DNA of 64,000 bases, taken from NCBI GenBank assembly GCA_041392205.1, contig JAWKMO010000005.1, forward strand, positions 97,711-161,710, read 5' to 3'. The notes beneath the pieces are model-generated. The model did no database searches. It saw only the letters and a program-made list of their open reading frames with translations, and was not told the origin of the DNA. A program made the position numbers and the translations under genes. Below are positions 33,822 through 41,438 of the stretch, in pieces (position 1 is the stretch's first letter; each line of letters begins with the position of its first letter). Source of the stretch: Halomarinibacterium sp041392205. GTDB taxonomy: Bacteria > Bacteroidota > Bacteroidia > Flavobacteriales > Flavobacteriaceae.

Positions 33822-34105
33822 TACATATGTTTTACTTCGTCCGGTAAATTATAAAAGGTAGGATGGCGATACACCTTATCTTTTGCAGGTTCAAAAAGTT
33901 CGCCATTATCAGCTGGGTTGGATGCCGTAATATATTTACTTTCCACTACCCAAATGCTTACACCTTCGTTACGACGCGTATACACATCGCGAGCATTTTC
34001 TAATGCCATTTCTGCATCGGCAGCGTGGAGGCTTCCAAAATGGCGGTGTTCCAGTCCGTTTTTACTTCGTACAAATACTTCCCAAAGGGGCCAATTTTTT
34101 TTCAT
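33821..34105 (-). CDS. paaB: 1,2-phenylacetyl-CoA epoxidase subunit PaaB
   Basis: 94 residues, the normal size. It shows the PaaB pattern NWPLWEVFVRSKNGLEHRHFG, SLHAADAEMALENARDVYTRR and IWVVESKYITASNP. PaaB bridges the PaaA-PaaC complexes; it is not catalytic. The one-base overlap with paaC implies coupled translation, while a 95-base gap with palindromic sequence separates it from paaA. Confidence 0.95.
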   Translation of the reverse strand: MKKNWPLWEVFVRSKNGLEHRHFGSLHAADAEMALENARDVYTRRNEGVSIWVVESKYITASNPADNGELFEPAKDKVYRHPTFYNLPDEVKHM

Positions 34106-34120
34106 TGGATATTTTTTTTA

Positions 34121-34200
34121 GACCCAAGACCGCTTCGCTTCAAGAAACACGACAAAAGATATTTTGTCTTGATTCTTGATTCTTTGATCTTGTTTTTTTT
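34121..34200. repeat. Intergenic palindromic repeat, family 3, in the paaA-paaB gap
   Basis: Central stem GACAAAA-GATA-TTTTGTC (34151-34168), flanked outward by TTCAAGAA (34139-34146) and by a segment with two ATTCTTGAT-like units (34172-34180), and further by GACCCAAGACC. It fills most of the gap and differs from families 1 and 2. No gene is possible in this gap. Confidence 0.7.
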
Positions 34201-35157
34201 TTAAATCGCTCTCTTTAATTTTTTCTCTTCTTGTTTTTCGGCATACGCCATCGCTGCATCCCTTACCCAAGCACCCTTTTCCCAAGCCTCTACACGAGCA
34301 TTCATTCGCTCTTTATTGCAAGGGCCGTGTCCTTTAACTACTTGCCAAAATTCGTCCCAATCAATTTCCCCAAAGTCATAATGCCCCGTTTCTTCATTCC
34401 ACTTTAAGTCGGGATCTGGAACAGTAATGCCCAAAATAGCTGCTTGCGGAACCGTTTGATCAATAAACTGCTGACGTAATTCGTCATTCGATTTCCGCTT
34501 CAGCTTCCATTTCATACTTTGCGCTGTATGAATACTTTCAGCATCCGTAGGACCCAACATCATTAAACTGGGCCACCACCACCTATTTAGAGCGTCTTGC
34601 GCCATAGCTTTTTGTTCTTCAGTTCCTCGACAAAGGGTAAGCATAATTTCGAATCCCTGACGCTGATGAAAACTTTCTTCTTTACAAACCCGCACCATCG
34701 CTCTCGCATAAGGACCAAAAGAGGTATTGCACAACGGCACTTGGTTGATAATAGCGGCACCGTCCACCAACCAGCCAATGGCTCCAATATCTGCCCATGT
34801 GATAGTAGGATAATTAAAAATGGAAGAATATTTCGCTTTTCCAGAATGTAACTGCTCGTATAATTCATCACGAGAAATCCCTAAAGTTTCACAAGCCGAA
34901 TAGAGATACAATCCGTGACCCGCTTCGTCCTGCACTTTTGCTAACAAAGCGGCTTTTCTTCGTAATGAAGGAGCTCGGGTGATCCAGTTTCCTTCGGGAA
35001 GCATCCCTACAATTTCAGAATGGGCATGTTGTGAAATTTGACGTATGTGCGTTTGCCGATACTTCTCTGGCATCCAATCTTTGGGTTCAATCTTTTCATC
35101 ACGTGCTATGCGTGCTTCAAAGATTTGTTCGAGATTTTTTATTTCTTTTTCACTCAT
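34201..35157 (-). CDS. paaA: 1,2-phenylacetyl-CoA epoxidase catalytic subunit PaaA
   Basis: 318 residues from the ATG at 35157 (MSEKEIKNLEQIF). A longer reading from 35184 adds nine residues but overlaps nothing useful; the ATG at 35157 matches the family N-terminus. The diiron ligands are recognised in the EDEAGHGLYLYS-like stretch (KVQDEAGHGLYLYSACETLG) and the CKEESFHQRQGFEIML stretch. It carries the dinuclear iron site that activates oxygen to epoxidise phenylacetyl-CoA, with electrons from PaaE. Length matches E. coli PaaA (309). It starts 10 bases after paaE stops. Confidence 0.95.
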   Translation of the reverse strand: MSEKEIKNLEQIFEARIARDEKIEPKDWMPEKYRQTHIRQISQHAHSEIVGMLPEGNWITRAPSLRRKAALLAKVQDEAGHGLYLYSACETLGISRDELYEQLHSGKAKYSSIFNYPTITWADIGAIGWLVDGAAIINQVPLCNTSFGPYARAMVRVCKEESFHQRQGFEIMLTLCRGTEEQKAMAQDALNRWWWPSLMMLGPTDAESIHTAQSMKWKLKRKSNDELRQQFIDQTVPQAAILGITVPDPDLKWNEETGHYDFGEIDWDEFWQVVKGHGPCNKERMNARVEAWEKGAWVRDAAMAYAEKQEEKKLKRAI

Positions 35158-35167
35158 AATGATTCTT

Positions 35168-36241
35168 TTAAACGTCAAAATCAATTTTTACTTTTTCAGA
35201 AAGAGGTACCGATTGACAACTCAGCACTAAATCCTGTCGTAATTCATCTTCTTCTAAGGCATAGTTTATTTTCATTTCTACTTTTCCCTCTATTATTTTA
35301 CATTTACACGTGCTACACACGCCACCTTTACACGCAAAGGGCAAGTCTGCCCCAGCTCCTAATGCAGCATCCAAAAGATTATCATATTCATCAGTCATCG
35401 TAAAATGAAATTCTTTTCCACCATCCACAATGGTCACTTCCACCCCTTCCACTTTTTGCTGTGCCAATCGCTCGGCTCGTTTTATGTCTTCTTCCGAAAG
35501 ACCTGTAACAAATAATTCAAAATGCACCAATTCCTTAGGTAAACCAGACTCAACTAAATAGGTACTTACAAACTGCACCATTTCTTCGGGGCCACATAGA
35601 AAAACTTCACTTGTATCGGGAATATCAATAAAAGTTTTGGTTAACACTTTCATTTTTTCATCATCCAAACGACCATTAAACAAGGCTATATCTCGTTGTT
35701 CTTTGGTTAAGAAATAATAAATTTCAAATCGACCAAAATACTGATTACGAAGCTGTTCCAATGCTTCTTTAAAGATAATGGTTTTTGCGGTCCTATTTAC
35801 ATAAAAAAGTTTGCAAGTAGCCTTTGGTTCTGCAGCTAAATGGGTTTTAATCATAGACAAAATGGGGGTTATTCCACTTCCAGCTGCAAAAAAGAGGTAG
35901 TTTTTTGAAGCATTTGGTTGTGTTTTTACACCAAACTGCCCACTGGGTGCCATTACCTCAAGAGTATCTCCTTTTTTAAGTGATTCGTTTACAAAATTCG
36001 AGAATACGCCCCCAGGAATTTGTTTAACCGCCACTTGCCACTTTCCTTCAAATGGGCTGGAACAAAGGCTATACGAGCGACGGATATCTTTCCCATCAAT
36101 CATTGCTTTTAACGTAAGGTGTTGCCCTTGTTGAAAAGAAAATTCTTCTTTCAATTCCTCAGGAATATCGAAACCCAATACGGTAGTGTCTTTGGTTTCT
36201 TTATACACTTCCGATAATTTTATATTATGAAATGTTGCCAT
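35168..36241 (-). CDS. paaE: 1,2-phenylacetyl-CoA epoxidase reductase PaaE
   Basis: 357 residues. FAD-binding domain about 1-100 (RRSYSLCSSPFEGKW), NAD-binding domain about 110-235 (FFAAGSGITPILSMI, VFLCGPEEMVQFV) and a C-terminal 2Fe-2S ferredoxin domain about 265-357 with the cysteine pattern ACKGGVCSTCKCK plus a distal LVLSCQSVP. It carries electrons from NADPH to the epoxidase diiron centre. It is the first gene after the operator-containing promoter, so the regulated operon begins here. Length matches E. coli PaaE (356). Confidence 0.95.
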   Translation of the reverse strand: MATFHNIKLSEVYKETKDTTVLGFDIPEELKEEFSFQQGQHLTLKAMIDGKDIRRSYSLCSSPFEGKWQVAVKQIPGGVFSNFVNESLKKGDTLEVMAPSGQFGVKTQPNASKNYLFFAAGSGITPILSMIKTHLAAEPKATCKLFYVNRTAKTIIFKEALEQLRNQYFGRFEIYYFLTKEQRDIALFNGRLDDEKMKVLTKTFIDIPDTSEVFLCGPEEMVQFVSTYLVESGLPKELVHFELFVTGLSEEDIKRAERLAQQKVEGVEVTIVDGGKEFHFTMTDEYDNLLDAALGAGADLPFACKGGVCSTCKCKIIEGKVEMKINYALEEDELRQDLVLSCQSVPLSEKVKIDFDV

Positions 36242-36259
36242 TTTCTAAAATTGAGTATA

Positions 36260-36290
36260 CAAAACTAACGTTTGTTAGTTTGATTTGCAA
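36260..36290 (-). promoter_or_regulatory. paaE promoter with probable TetR operator
   Basis: Minus strand: TTG at 36290-36288, 20-base spacer, then a perfect -7 TAGTTTTG (36267-36260), 18 bases before the paaE ATG. The inverted repeat AAACTAAC-GTTT-GTTAGTTT (36262-36281, plus strand) covers the spacer end and most of the -7 box. A regulator binding it would block RNA polymerase. The TetR gene lies directly upstream. Confidence 0.8.
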
Positions 36291-36301
36291 GTTAAAACTT
36301 T

Positions 36302-36871
36302 CTAAACGATTCCTCTAATTAACACCGCCAACATATCCCGCTTTAAAAGGTTGACATCCAGTTTTCCTCTTTTTTGATACCATAAATACAAGGTTCGTAA
36401 AGTAGAAAGGATAGAAAATAAAATTACCTCGGGGTGTCTTGGCTGTAATTGGCCCTGCGAAATGCCTTCTTTTATAATGGTTCGGAAATTTTCTTCATAG
36501 GCTTCGCGCATTGCTACAAAATCGACAACATCCTTTTCCGACATATGCATCCAATCGTTATTTAAAGCGGCGAGTGCTTCCGATTGATTTACGGTGATAT
36601 CGATATGCAATTCGATGAGTTTTTCAATTTTTTGAAGGGGTGCATTCTTCATTTTCAGAATAGCGTCCATTCCGGAAGTAAATTCTTTCGCCAAATCAAG
36701 TATCAAAATGGAAAGAATCTCCTGTTTTCCCTCAATGTGATTATATAAACTTGCTGCCTTTATCCCCATTGCCTGCGCTATATCGCGCATAGTCACAGCA
36801 CTATAACCCTTTTCTTTAAAAAGTTGGGAAGCTTTGGCAATAATTTCGGCTTTTCGGGAAGTGGTTTGCAT
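36302..36871 (-). CDS. TetR-family regulator, probable paa repressor
   Basis: 189 residues. N-terminal helix-turn-helix of TetR type (EKGYSAVTMRDIAQAMGI and AASLYNHIEGKQEILS). The C-terminal ligand domain is about 140 residues, helical. Located between the paa operon and the divergent phenylalanine hydroxylase gene; its stop is 60 bases from the paaE start, with the palindrome in between. Paa repressors in other bacteria are GntR-like PaaX or TetR-like PaaR and are released by phenylacetyl-CoA; this one would fit the PaaR type by position. The effector is not shown by sequence. Confidence 0.85.
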   Translation of the reverse strand: MQTTSRKAEIIAKASQLFKEKGYSAVTMRDIAQAMGIKAASLYNHIEGKQEILSILILDLAKEFTSGMDAILKMKNAPLQKIEKLIELHIDITVNQSEALAALNNDWMHMSEKDVVDFVAMREAYEENFRTIIKEGISQGQLQPRHPEVILFSILSTLRTLYLWYQKRGKLDVNLLKRDMLAVLIRGIV

Positions 36872-36948
36872 AGATACTGCAAGATACTAAAAGAGAAAAC
36901 TTCTTTTAAAAAAACCACGACCAATTAGTTTACAAAATGTTTCCTTCC

Positions 36949-36956
36949 TATTTTTG
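36949..36956 (+). promoter_or_regulatory. -7 element TATTTTTG of a near-leaderless promoter
   Basis: Perfect TAnnTTTG, 6 bases before the ATG of the phenylalanine hydroxylase gene (36963). The bases around it (CCTATTTTTGAACT) nearly repeat those in front of the histidine kinase gene (CTATTTTTGAACT at 58103-58115). Confidence 0.55.
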
Positions 36957-36962
36957 AACTCT

Positions 36963-38720
36963 ATGACAACTGGATTCGAAAGCAACGAACTTATCGATCG
37001 ACTGCCACCGCATTTAAAGCAGTACATCAAGCCACAAAACTATGAGCAATACACGCCTATTAATAAGGCGGTGTGGCGTTTTGTAATGCGCAAAAATGTG
37101 GATTATTTAAGTAAAGTGGCTCACGAAAGTTATGTGGAAGGTTTAAAAAAGACCGGAATTTCCATTAATGAAATTCCATCCATGTACGGCATGAACCGTA
37201 TTCTAAAAGAAATTGGCTGGGCAGCCGTAGCAGTGGACGGGTTTATTCCGCCCAATGCTTTTATGGAATTTCAGGCGTATAAAATTTTGGTGATTGCTAG
37301 CGATATTCGCCAGCTAGAAAACATTGAATACACTCCTGCTCCCGACATTATCCATGAAGGCGCTGGACACGCACCCATTATTGCAAGTCCCGATTATGCC
37401 GAATATTTACGCCGATTTGGAGAAATAGGTGCCAAGGCTATTTCTAGTGCACACGATATAGAAATGTATGAAGCCGTTCGGGAACTTTCTATTTTGAAGG
37501 AAGCCGAAGGTACTCCACAAAATAAAATTGATGCCGCCGAAGCAAAAGTGCTTCAGCTTCAGGAAAAAGAAGTAGAACCTAGCGAAATTTCCCTTATTCG
37601 GAATTTGCATTGGTGGACCGTGGAATATGGTATGGTGGGAACGGTGGAACATCCAAAAATTTACGGCGCCGGATTGCTTTCTTCCATTGGGGAAAGTGAA
37701 TGGTGTATGAAAGAGGAAGTTGAAAAAATACCCTATTCTATTGATGCGGCTTATCAAGATTTTGATATTACCAAACCACAACCACAATTGTTTGTAACCC
37801 CGGATTTTGCCTATTTACAGGAAGTTTTAGAAGAGTTTGCCAATACCATGGCGGTTCGAAAAGGAGGTTGGCGCGGATTGAAAAAACTGATTGACTCCAA
37901 ACAAATTGGCACCATTGAATTAAGCACAGGGCTGCAAATTAGCGGTGTTTTTACAAAAATGATTCAGAATGATGATAATGAAGTAGTCTATTTTGAAACC
38001 GAAGGTGAAACAGCACTCGCTTATCGTGAAAAAGAGATGATTGGTCACGGCGTAAGCCGACATAAAAAGGGGTTTCGATCCCCTTTAGGGAAATTGAAAG
38101 GCATTAACCTTTCCATTGAAAATATGGGGCCTCGCGACCTTCAAGCCTATAATTTTTACGACGGAAAACCCATCTCTTTTGAGTTTGAAAGCGGCATCAC
38201 CGTGGAAGGAATGAACGTAACCGGTATGCGAAACCTCAATGGAAAATTGATGCTCATTCAGTTTACGGAATGTTGGGTAAAATATAAAAATGAAGTGTTA
38301 TTTTCACCTCAAATGGGCGATTTTGATATGGCCGTGGGAAAAGAAATTGTATCCGCATTTACAGGTCCCGCCGATTACCATTCGTTTGATTTGGTAACTC
38401 ATAAGGCTAGCGAAGTAGAAACGGTTAAAGTTTTGCTTTCTGAAAAAGAAAAAATCCTGAACCAACTCTATCGACAAGTTCGAACCTACCGAGAAAGCAA
38501 CTCACAAAACGAAGAATTTCTTTCTGGGATTTTTCAGATCCTAAAAAATAACTATCCAGAGGATTGGTTACTTTCTCTAGAAATCTATGAACTGGTTGCC
38601 CAAAGCAATGCCGAATTTTCACAGAAAGTTTTAGCATACTTAATCGACCTAAAAACTCGTAAAACAAAAATTGCCCATTTAATTAAAAGTGGGCTTTCTT
38701 TACTAAAAAATAAGTATTAA
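36963..38720 (+). CDS. Aromatic amino acid hydroxylase (phenylalanine 4-monooxygenase-like)
   Basis: 585 residues from ATG 36963; a TTG three codons earlier is also in frame. Biopterin-dependent hydroxylase core about 50-290 with iron-binding IHEGAGHAP (H131 and H136), RFGEIGAKAISSAHD and IGESEWCM. Normal bacterial phenylalanine hydroxylases are about 260-300 residues; this is the long Bacteroidota form whose C-terminal 290 residues have no recognised domain. It makes tyrosine from phenylalanine in the cytoplasm. Divergent from the paa repressor gene, so phenylalanine use could be regulated together with phenylacetyl-CoA breakdown. Confidence 0.87.
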   Translation: MTTGFESNELIDRLPPHLKQYIKPQNYEQYTPINKAVWRFVMRKNVDYLSKVAHESYVEGLKKTGISINEIPSMYGMNRILKEIGWAAVAVDGFIPPNAFMEFQAYKILVIASDIRQLENIEYTPAPDIIHEGAGHAPIIASPDYAEYLRRFGEIGAKAISSAHDIEMYEAVRELSILKEAEGTPQNKIDAAEAKVLQLQEKEVEPSEISLIRNLHWWTVEYGMVGTVEHPKIYGAGLLSSIGESEWCMKEEVEKIPYSIDAAYQDFDITKPQPQLFVTPDFAYLQEVLEEFANTMAVRKGGWRGLKKLIDSKQIGTIELSTGLQISGVFTKMIQNDDNEVVYFETEGETALAYREKEMIGHGVSRHKKGFRSPLGKLKGINLSIENMGPRDLQAYNFYDGKPISFEFESGITVEGMNVTGMRNLNGKLMLIQFTECWVKYKNEVLFSPQMGDFDMAVGKEIVSAFTGPADYHSFDLVTHKASEVETVKVLLSEKEKILNQLYRQVRTYRESNSQNEEFLSGIFQILKNNYPEDWLLSLEIYELVAQSNAEFSQKVLAYLIDLKTRKTKIAHLIKSGLSLLKNKY

Positions 38721-38728
38721 TTTAAAAA

Positions 38729-38754
38729 GACCTCTCGACTGGGCTCGAGGTGAC
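38729..38754. repeat. Palindromic repeat, family 1, short copy
   Basis: GACCTCTCGACTGGGC then TCGAGGTGAC: the same ends as the long copy at 28414-28463, without the middle. It ends 3 bases before the rhodanese ATG, so it forms that gene's translation start region. Confidence 0.82.
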
Positions 38755-38757
38755 ATT

Positions 38758-39063
38758 ATGGGATTATTTAATTTTCTTTTCGGAAATAAAAACAAAAAGA
38801 TTGAAGATTTTAAAAGTCGTGGCGCTATTATTTTAGATGTTCGTACCAAAGGAGAATACCAAGGAGGAGCCATTCCAGGTTCTAAAAACATTCCGCTGCA
38901 ACAAGTTGCTTCAAAAATGAATGAAATTAAAAAATGGAACAAACCGGTTATTACGTGTTGTGCTAGCGGGATGCGAAGCGGTAGCGCTGCTGCAATACTT
39001 CGATCCAACGGTGTGGAAGTAATGAATGGCGGTGGTTGGTATAGTTTGAGTCAGAAACTTTAA
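38758..39063 (+). CDS. Rhodanese-like sulfurtransferase domain protein
   Basis: 101 residues, one rhodanese domain: AIILDVRTKGEYQGGAIPGS (the DVR..EY..GHIPG-like motif) and the active loop VITCCASGMRSGSAAAILR, where the second cysteine starts the Cx4R loop. It would carry persulfide sulfur or act in thiol chemistry; partner unknown. No signal peptide, so cytoplasmic. It follows the family 1 repeat and is 3 bases before the DinB gene. Confidence 0.88.
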   Translation: MGLFNFLFGNKNKKIEDFKSRGAIILDVRTKGEYQGGAIPGSKNIPLQQVASKMNEIKKWNKPVITCCASGMRSGSAAAILRSNGVEVMNGGGWYSLSQKL

Positions 39064-39066
39064 ATT

Positions 39067-39528
39067 TTGGAGATTTTACGCAATCAATATGATTTTATTG
39101 CTTCTTCAAGAGAAGTACTTTTAGAGTATTGTGAAAGTATTTCGAAAGAGGATATTTTGTATAAGAATTCAAATTTCGGAAATGCTTCCATTCAATATTT
39201 ATTACTTCATAATGCCAATTGTTACAAGTTTTGGATTCAATCTCAAGCACTGAAGCAAAATGTTGATTTTTTGGACTATGAAAAGGAATATACTTTTTCA
39301 GAAATTCGAGAAATTTATAAAACGGTCAATACCTTCATGAACGTATTTATGGAAACCGAATTTGACACTGAAATTCCTTATGAGATAAGAACAGACATAA
39401 AAGGGACTGCGTCCAAACTCAAATTATTTACACATGTGACCACCCACGAATTTCACCACAAAGGACAAATACTTTCTATGAGCAGGCATTTGGGATATAC
39501 GCCTGTGGATACTGATATAATGCGTTAA
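39067..39528 (+). CDS. DinB-family protein
   Basis: 153 residues, starting from TTG at 39067, the only useful start since the next methionine is far inside the domain. Four-helix DinB/YfiT-like fold with probable metal histidines in LLLHNANCYKFWIQ and the C-terminal THEFHHKGQILSMSRHLGY. The family often binds nickel or zinc and may act as a thiol-dependent transferase; substrate unknown. It starts 3 bases after the rhodanese gene stops, suggesting a shared job with the sulfurtransferase. Confidence 0.85.
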   Translation: MEILRNQYDFIASSREVLLEYCESISKEDILYKNSNFGNASIQYLLLHNANCYKFWIQSQALKQNVDFLDYEKEYTFSEIREIYKTVNTFMNVFMETEFDTEIPYEIRTDIKGTASKLKLFTHVTTHEFHHKGQILSMSRHLGYTPVDTDIMR

Positions 39529-39542
39529 TTGAACAATTCTAT

Positions 39543-40970
39543 TTATTTCTTTATTAGTTTTTGAATAAAAGTTTTATTATTTGAAGTAAGAACTTTTAAA
39601 AAATAAATAGAAGACTCGAGTTTAGAAATATCGATTGGTTCATTGACATTTAGGTTTTCTTTTAATAGTATTTTTTTCCCTTGAAGGTTAAAAATTTCTA
39701 TTCTACTTAATTCAAATTTAGAGGAATTTGCTATAAAAAAACAATTTATTACTGGATTTGGATAAATACCAAAACTAGTAGCATTAAACTCATCAATATT
39801 TAATGGATCTTCAACTATCAGTTCAAAACCGCACTGACTTACATTTTCAAAATCATCTTCAGCTGAAATTTCCACAGTATAACTACCTATGGGAAGCATG
39901 GTTCCTTGAGATGGAGTTTGAGTTACTAATAAGCTTTGCGTACAATTATCGGTTGCTGTAATAATTCCTAAAGAATAAAAGTCTTCAACTTCATAAAACC
40001 CTCCTTTTGAAGCCAATACGGTAAATGCTGTGGGACAATTGACTGTAGGTGAAATGTCATCTATTACTACCACATTTGTAGTACAAGTGTCTGTATTACC
40101 AGAAGGATCTGTAACTGTTAATACTACCGTGTTTGAACCTATGTTACTACAATCAAAAGTTGAAATGTCGATAGATAAACTTACAACACCTGAATTATCG
40201 GTTGATCCATTATTTATAGCTTCTACGTCTATAGAGGCGAAACCATTTTCGTCGAGTGAAATACTAAATGAAGAAACACAATTTGCGATGGGAGGGGTTG
40301 TGTCAATTACCAGCGGCCCTAACCCAAATACAACATTATCAACATAATATGTATTTGTATTCTCATAGGCTAAAAAATTAATACCATCAAAACGATCAGC
40401 TGCGGCTGCATAATCTAATTCTCCTAAAAAAACTCCATTAATATTCCAATTGTATTTTTGGGTATCTAAATTTATTTGGACTCCTACAAAAAACCAATCA
40501 TCATGAGGAAATGTGAATGGAAAATCTCCTAATAAAAAATTTTCATTATAGCCTTGCCCGGGAGATGCATTATCTTCATTAAAAAATAAGTGCCCAGCTG
40601 GTAATTGATTATGAGCAGCAGCATTGGGATTGGTATTTCCTTGCACTCCTAAATATGCAGATTGTCCAGAAGGGATATACATTAACCAACTAGCATTCCA
40701 AATTCCTGTTATTGCAACTCCTTCAAAATCAAGTATAATATCTTGTGCATTCGTACCTCCTTCTCCAACAAAAATAGATTTTGTTCCCGACGCCGAAATT
40801 TCATTAGTTACTATTGCATTTTCAAAGTTATTGTTACCATTCCATGTTGTCCATCTATTATTAAAAAGAGGACCTAACGGGTAGCTTTCTATAGTATCAT
40901 TAAATTGAGAACTCACATTTAAGGAGTATAGAAAAATTAAACTTACAATTGAAAAATAGTTTTTATACAT
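39543..40970 (-). CDS. T9SS-sorted protein with LamG-like and HYR domains
   Basis: 475 residues. Signal peptide ending NVSSQ, then a lectin-like (concanavalin A-type) region at about 25-215 beginning FNDTIESYPLG and ending YYVDNVVFG. Residues about 220-385 carry two HYR/Ig-like units with the SLDENGFASIDV and GSTDNSG motifs and CPTAFTVLASKGG. The last 80 residues are a T9SS sorting domain (GIYPNPVINCFFIAN, FNLQGKKIL, SSIYFLKV, IQKLIKK). Probable surface-exposed carbohydrate-binding protein; that function is inference from the fold only. Convergent with the DinB gene (14-base gap). Confidence 0.85.
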   Translation of the reverse strand: MYKNYFSIVSLIFLYSLNVSSQFNDTIESYPLGPLFNNRWTTWNGNNNFENAIVTNEISASGTKSIFVGEGGTNAQDIILDFEGVAITGIWNASWLMYIPSGQSAYLGVQGNTNPNAAAHNQLPAGHLFFNEDNASPGQGYNENFLLGDFPFTFPHDDWFFVGVQINLDTQKYNWNINGVFLGELDYAAAADRFDGINFLAYENTNTYYVDNVVFGLGPLVIDTTPPIANCVSSFSISLDENGFASIDVEAINNGSTDNSGVVSLSIDISTFDCSNIGSNTVVLTVTDPSGNTDTCTTNVVVIDDISPTVNCPTAFTVLASKGGFYEVEDFYSLGIITATDNCTQSLLVTQTPSQGTMLPIGSYTVEISAEDDFENVSQCGFELIVEDPLNIDEFNATSFGIYPNPVINCFFIANSSKFELSRIEIFNLQGKKILLKENLNVNEPIDISKLESSIYFLKVLTSNNKTFIQKLIKK

Positions 40971-41149
40971 ATTATAATAGTTTAATAATACCTAAATACG
41001 CTACAAAGTAAATTAAAAGGTTCATTTTAATTTAACATTTAGTATATAATCTTCATTTCAATAGTATTTTTTGAATTGAAATTTCAATTTACAACAAAAC
41101 GGTAACTTTTAAATCCTTTGAGGTTAAGAGTTCAAAAGATTTTGAAAAT

Positions 41150-41174
41150 GAAAAAGAGATACTAAAAGTATCTC
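41150..41174 (-). terminator. Rho-independent terminator of the papain/caspase operon
   Basis: On the minus strand GAGATACT, TTT loop, AGTATCTC, then a run of five T (plus-strand A run 41151-41155). It stands after the broken small gene and marks the end of the operon that begins with the papain-like protease. Confidence 0.8.
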
Positions 41175-41179
41175 CCTTC

Positions 41180-41409
41180 CAAAATAATGAATAAACAACC
41201 TAAAATTATATACTGAATCTTTGGTTAATTGCACCGATTTTGAAGAACCATCGGTAAACCACATTTTTTGAAGATACTCCCCGTTTTAGCAGCCATTTCT
41301 TTGGGAACATTGCCTTTATAATAACCCTCGGTGCCATCGAAAGTTACTTTGCCCCCATAACCCAAAAAGGGCATTGGAAATAGCAATAAAAAAAGAACAA
41401 CTCACTCAT
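41180..41409 (-). pseudogene. Broken small secreted protein gene after the caspase gene
   Basis: This lies in the 468-base gap 40971-41438, whose remainder (40971-41149) holds no gene and must carry the promoter of the T9SS/LamG gene. On the minus strand a conserved-looking protein can be read in pieces: FPMPFLGYGGKVTFDGTEGYY and KGNVPKEMAAKTGSIFKK, then after a frame change MWFTDGSSKSVQLTKD. Adding one base to the run at 41388-41394 gives MSELFFFLLLFPMPFLGYGG, a signal peptide, in frame; adding one to the run at 41264-41269 joins the second part. The restored product is about 65-75 residues. Starting 29 bases after the caspase stop and before the terminator, it is likely the third gene of that operon. 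Confidence 0.6.
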
Positions 41410-41438
41410 GAAAATAAACACTTTATATTTTTAAAATT

